From: an uncultured Lachnospiraceae bacterium
Lineage (GTDB): Bacteria; Bacillota; Clostridia; Lachnospirales; Lachnospiraceae
Length of the DNA: 15,273 nucleotides
Direction: 5' to 3'
Assembly (NCBI GenBank): GCA_910588405.1
Contig: CAJUPT010000069.1
Span: forward strand, 1-15,273
The position numbers and the translations under genes are program-made. Every line of letters begins with the position of its first letter. Position 1 is the first letter of the stretch. The notes under the pieces are model-generated. The model was not told the origin of the DNA. It worked only from the letters and a program-made list of their open reading frames with translations, and did no database searches. Below, piece after piece: positions 13,426 through 15,273 of this stretch.

Positions 13426-14712
13426 CTATCCCTCCCGTTTCCTCATGTTGGGCCACCGCCGCTCCATATGCGCATCCCCATACTGCCGGTCAATAAATTC
13501 CTCGAGGGCATTGGCCGGTTCAGGCCGGTAAGCCCGTATATCGTAACGTATCATTGCCGCGCTGGTAAGAATCGCATTACATGCCATACAGAAAACGACG
13601 ATCCAGGTGACGATTTTTCCGGTTAACGGAGGTATTTTTTCAATCCACCCGGACATGGGTGGAAAAATAATCTTGATCCAGACCACCGCAAGCACGCCCC
13701 AGAAGAAACAGAACAGCACATTCGTCCGTCCGCCGATATTCAGCGGCATATCGCTGTAATCCCAAAAAACTGTGCCGAATATCAGCTCCGTAAATACGCT
13801 GCACATATACTCATAGACACCGCCGATGACAAAGCCCGCCAGAAAAACAAACCGGTCGTTTTTTTCCGCCAGCCCCTGAAGCGCCATCGTAAGCACCACG
13901 GCGCCTAAGCCCCATACAAAACTGAAGGGGCCGTAAAGCATACTGGAACGGTTCATCCACTGCCCGTTTACCAGACCGCAGTAGAAGGTTTCAATGATGT
14001 CGCCCAATAAAGCTGAGATCAGAAATACCCATACCAGCTTATCCCAGCACAGTCCTTTCGCGAATATGTATTTCCGCTCTGATTCTTCACCGGCCTCTCC
14101 TATTTCCGGATAGGCTTTGCGCAGGCGCTTCCAGATTAAGCGCCTGAGTTTTGCCGCTAATTTTTGCTGTCCGCTGTCTCCCTGGCGCGTCTCATACCGT
14201 GCCGCATCCCCGGTACGCACCTCGTAAATGACCGAAATCAAGTCTATTGCCATAAGAACCAGCGATACCATGACAATCATTTTTTTCAGAAATTCCGGGA
14301 CAAACAGCAATACCACCATCAGGGCGGGATGGATGATCAGATAAGCCGCATAATAAATTCCGGCCACAATCGCAGAAGCAAGCAGGCCCTTTCCCGTGCC
14401 GGACAACAGACGGCTGCGCTCCGGATTCCATTTGACCATTGAACCAATCTGCCGGATCACATGACTGGACAGGCTTTCCACCACAGCAGAAATCGTCATA
14501 GTGACAAGAAAAGCAAGCACATGATTGCCGGCAAGGGTAGGCAGCACAATCAACAGCAAAACAAAGGTAATGCCATAGCTGGGAATCAGCGGCAGCGAAA
14601 GAATACCGCGGTTACAAAATTCCCGCCTTGCAACAGCATAGTAACCTGCCTCGGCAATCCAACCCAAAAAGGAATAAACCAGCAGAAAAAGCGCCAGGTC
14701 AAAATGATTCAT
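13426..14712 (-). CDS. Duplicated CmpB-type membrane protein (putative ABC transporter permease)
   Basis: The product is 428 aa from the ATG at 14712, or 432 aa from the ATG at 14724. The GAGAGG site abuts the outer ATG and is 12 nt from the inner one, so the start is uncertain. It has two related halves: LALFLLVYSFLGWIAEAGYY with FCNRGILSLPLIPSYGI, and LVWVFLISALLGDIIETFYC with WMNRSSMLYGPFSFVWGLGA. Each is a PF06541 (ABC_trans_CmpB) unit, and single-unit members of about 200-250 aa exist. The second half is complete, with GGVYEYMCS and FWDYSDMPLNIGGRTNV. The halves are joined by a charged cytosolic linker (about 165-225). Despite the family name, no ABC ATPase is nearby; the transport role is unproven. 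Confidence 0.85.
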   Translation of the reverse strand: MNHFDLALFLLVYSFLGWIAEAGYYAVARREFCNRGILSLPLIPSYGITFVLLLIVLPTLAGNHVLAFLVTMTISAVVESLSSHVIRQIGSMVKWNPERSRLLSGTGKGLLASAIVAGIYYAAYLIIHPALMVVLLFVPEFLKKMIVMVSLVLMAIDLISVIYEVRTGDAARYETRQGDSGQQKLAAKLRRLIWKRLRKAYPEIGEAGEESERKYIFAKGLCWDKLVWVFLISALLGDIIETFYCGLVNGQWMNRSSMLYGPFSFVWGLGAVVLTMALQGLAEKNDRFVFLAGFVIGGVYEYMCSVFTELIFGTVFWDYSDMPLNIGGRTNVLFCFFWGVLAVVWIKIIFPPMSGWIEKIPPLTGKIVTWIVVFCMACNAILTSAAMIRYDIRAYRPEPANALEEFIDRQYGDAHMERRWPNMRKREG

Positions 14713-14742
14713 GGTTATACTCATCCTCTCTTTCTATATTGT

Positions 14743-14853
14743 CTATGCAGATAAAGGATACTCCATCCGTTTCATTTTCTTTTGCGTTCCCGAAACAAAG
14801 AACAGGCAGATATCTTCAGCTATCAATCCAAATATATAACCTACAAAGTACAT
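14743..14853 (-). CDS. 36-codon hydrophobic leader ORF (uncertain)
   Basis: The frame starts MYFVGYIFGLIAEDICLFFV and ends in a basic QKKMKRMEYPLSA tail, stopping 18 nt before the permease start. It could be a leader peptide or a remnant of a membrane gene. There is no ribosome site, and the predicted transcription start falls on its ATG, so it would be leaderless. Confidence is low. Confidence 0.2.
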   Translation of the reverse strand: MYFVGYIFGLIAEDICLFFVSGTQKKMKRMEYPLSA

Positions 14854-14858
14854 TAAAT

Positions 14859-14887
14859 ATCATATCAGAAACTAAAATACACTTCAA
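14859..14887 (-). promoter_or_regulatory. Promoter candidate for the CmpB-type gene
   Basis: On the minus strand TTGAAG (14882-14887) and TATGAT (14859-14864) are 17 bp apart, giving a leader of about 140 nt before the permease gene. Confidence 0.5.
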
Positions 14888-14899
14888 TAACCACAAGAA

Positions 14900-14936
14900 C
14901 AGGAGTGAGAATGGCATCCCGTCTCAACTGCTCCTG
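14900..14936 (-). terminator. Possible terminator behind the kinase-like gene
   Basis: CAGGAG/CTCCTG outer arms and TGAGA/TCTCA inner arms form a stem with a 4-nt bulge and an 11-nt loop, 51 bp beyond the stop at 14988. The tract after it on the minus strand (TTCTTGTGGTT) is only moderately T-rich, so it is at best a weak intrinsic terminator. Confidence 0.35.
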
Positions 14937-14987
14937 ACGCCATCACACCAATGCCGGATCACGACCACCGGAAACTTCTTCTTTTCA

Positions 14988-15273
14988 CTATTGCCCTGTA
15001 TTCATGGACCGATAAATATCACAGATGACAGAAACACATTTTTCAATCCCAATCAGACTGCTGTCCAGGCACAGATGGTAATTTTCCGCAAAGCCCCATA
15101 CCTGATCCGTATAATATTTGTAATGAGAAGCCCTGCGTTTATCCAGCCGTTCCATTTCTCTGACCGCCTCCTCATAAGACACATGGTTTCTTTCCATCAG
15201 ATGCTTAGCTTTAAATGCTTTTTCCGCATGAATATAAATATTCAGACTGTTTCCTGTTTCTTTCAGAATAGAA
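14988..15273 (-). CDS. Cytidylate kinase-like protein (C-terminal part, runs off window)
   Basis: The frame is open from the right edge (IYIHAEKAFKAKHLMERNHV) to a stop at 14988, giving about 95 residues. It continues SYEEAVREMERLDKRRASHY and YYTDQVWGFAENYHLCLDSS, then LIGIEKCVSVICDIY. The D-K-R-R-A-x-H-Y-x-Y-Y lid region and LCLDSS-x-IG tail are typical of the cytidylate kinase-like family (PF13189), whose members are about 200 aa. The P-loop half lies outside the window, so activity cannot be judged. The natural substrate of the family is not established. Confidence 0.82.
   Translation of the reverse strand, partial: SILKETGNSLNIYIHAEKAFKAKHLMERNHVSYEEAVREMERLDKRRASHYKYYTDQVWGFAENYHLCLDSSLIGIEKCVSVICDIYRSMNTGQ

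Noticed and set aside
10899..14823. AGATATCTTCAGC occurring near 10899 and again near 14811
   Set aside because: A 13-base match is expected by chance a few times in a window of this size and the flanks differ.
1..15273. CRISPR arrays, tRNA or rRNA genes
   Set aside because: No regularly spaced repeats and no cloverleaf or rRNA-like sequence was seen on either strand.

Overview
The window looks like chromosome from a gut-type Firmicute, most likely a Lachnospiraceae-like clostridium. Coding starts have strong AGGAGG-type ribosome sites. The protein families seen (DUF4143 ATPase, AAA-ATPase-like/PD-(D/E)XK protein, EFR1 ferredoxin, CmpB-type permease, cytidylate kinase-like protein) are common there. 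This placement rests on family content and style, not on a search.

Left part (1 to about 4.5 kb, visibly AT-rich) is an accessory region, with everything on the minus strand. It holds the 5' part of a DUF4143 ATPase whose promoter sits between two identical palindromes, a truncated YunG-like fragment that ends where the ATPase cassette begins, a 59-aa companion-type ORF, and a four-helix membrane protein. Next come decayed RhuM and HsdS relatives (type I restriction-operon debris), the former carrying a 118-bp element with terminal inverted repeats. A SUKH immunity gene followed by an HNH nuclease gene closes this part. It reads as a defence/conflict island with several broken genes.

Middle part (4.5 to 9.8 kb): a minus-strand AAA-ATPase-like/PD-(D/E)XK protein with a good promoter, then divergently a plus-strand operon of a TraX-family membrane protein, an OmpR-type response regulator and a sensor kinase. 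A 23-codon ORF joins regulator and kinase by ATGA overlaps at both ends.

Right part (9.9 to 15.3 kb, more GC-rich) is ordinary metabolic and transport content. A minus-strand EFR1-type flavodoxin/ferredoxin protein has a ribosome site built from a 10-bp tandem repeat. A MATE efflux pump is divergent from a MerR regulator, with a typical 19-bp-spacer MerR promoter between them. A duplicated CmpB-type membrane protein is followed by a frameshifted regulator-like scrap. The C-terminal part of a cytidylate kinase-like protein runs off the right edge.

The best candidates for something new are the palindrome-flanked ATPase cassette that appears to have cut a gene, and the SUKH/HNH pair with immunity gene first and a nuclease carrying a membrane-type segment.
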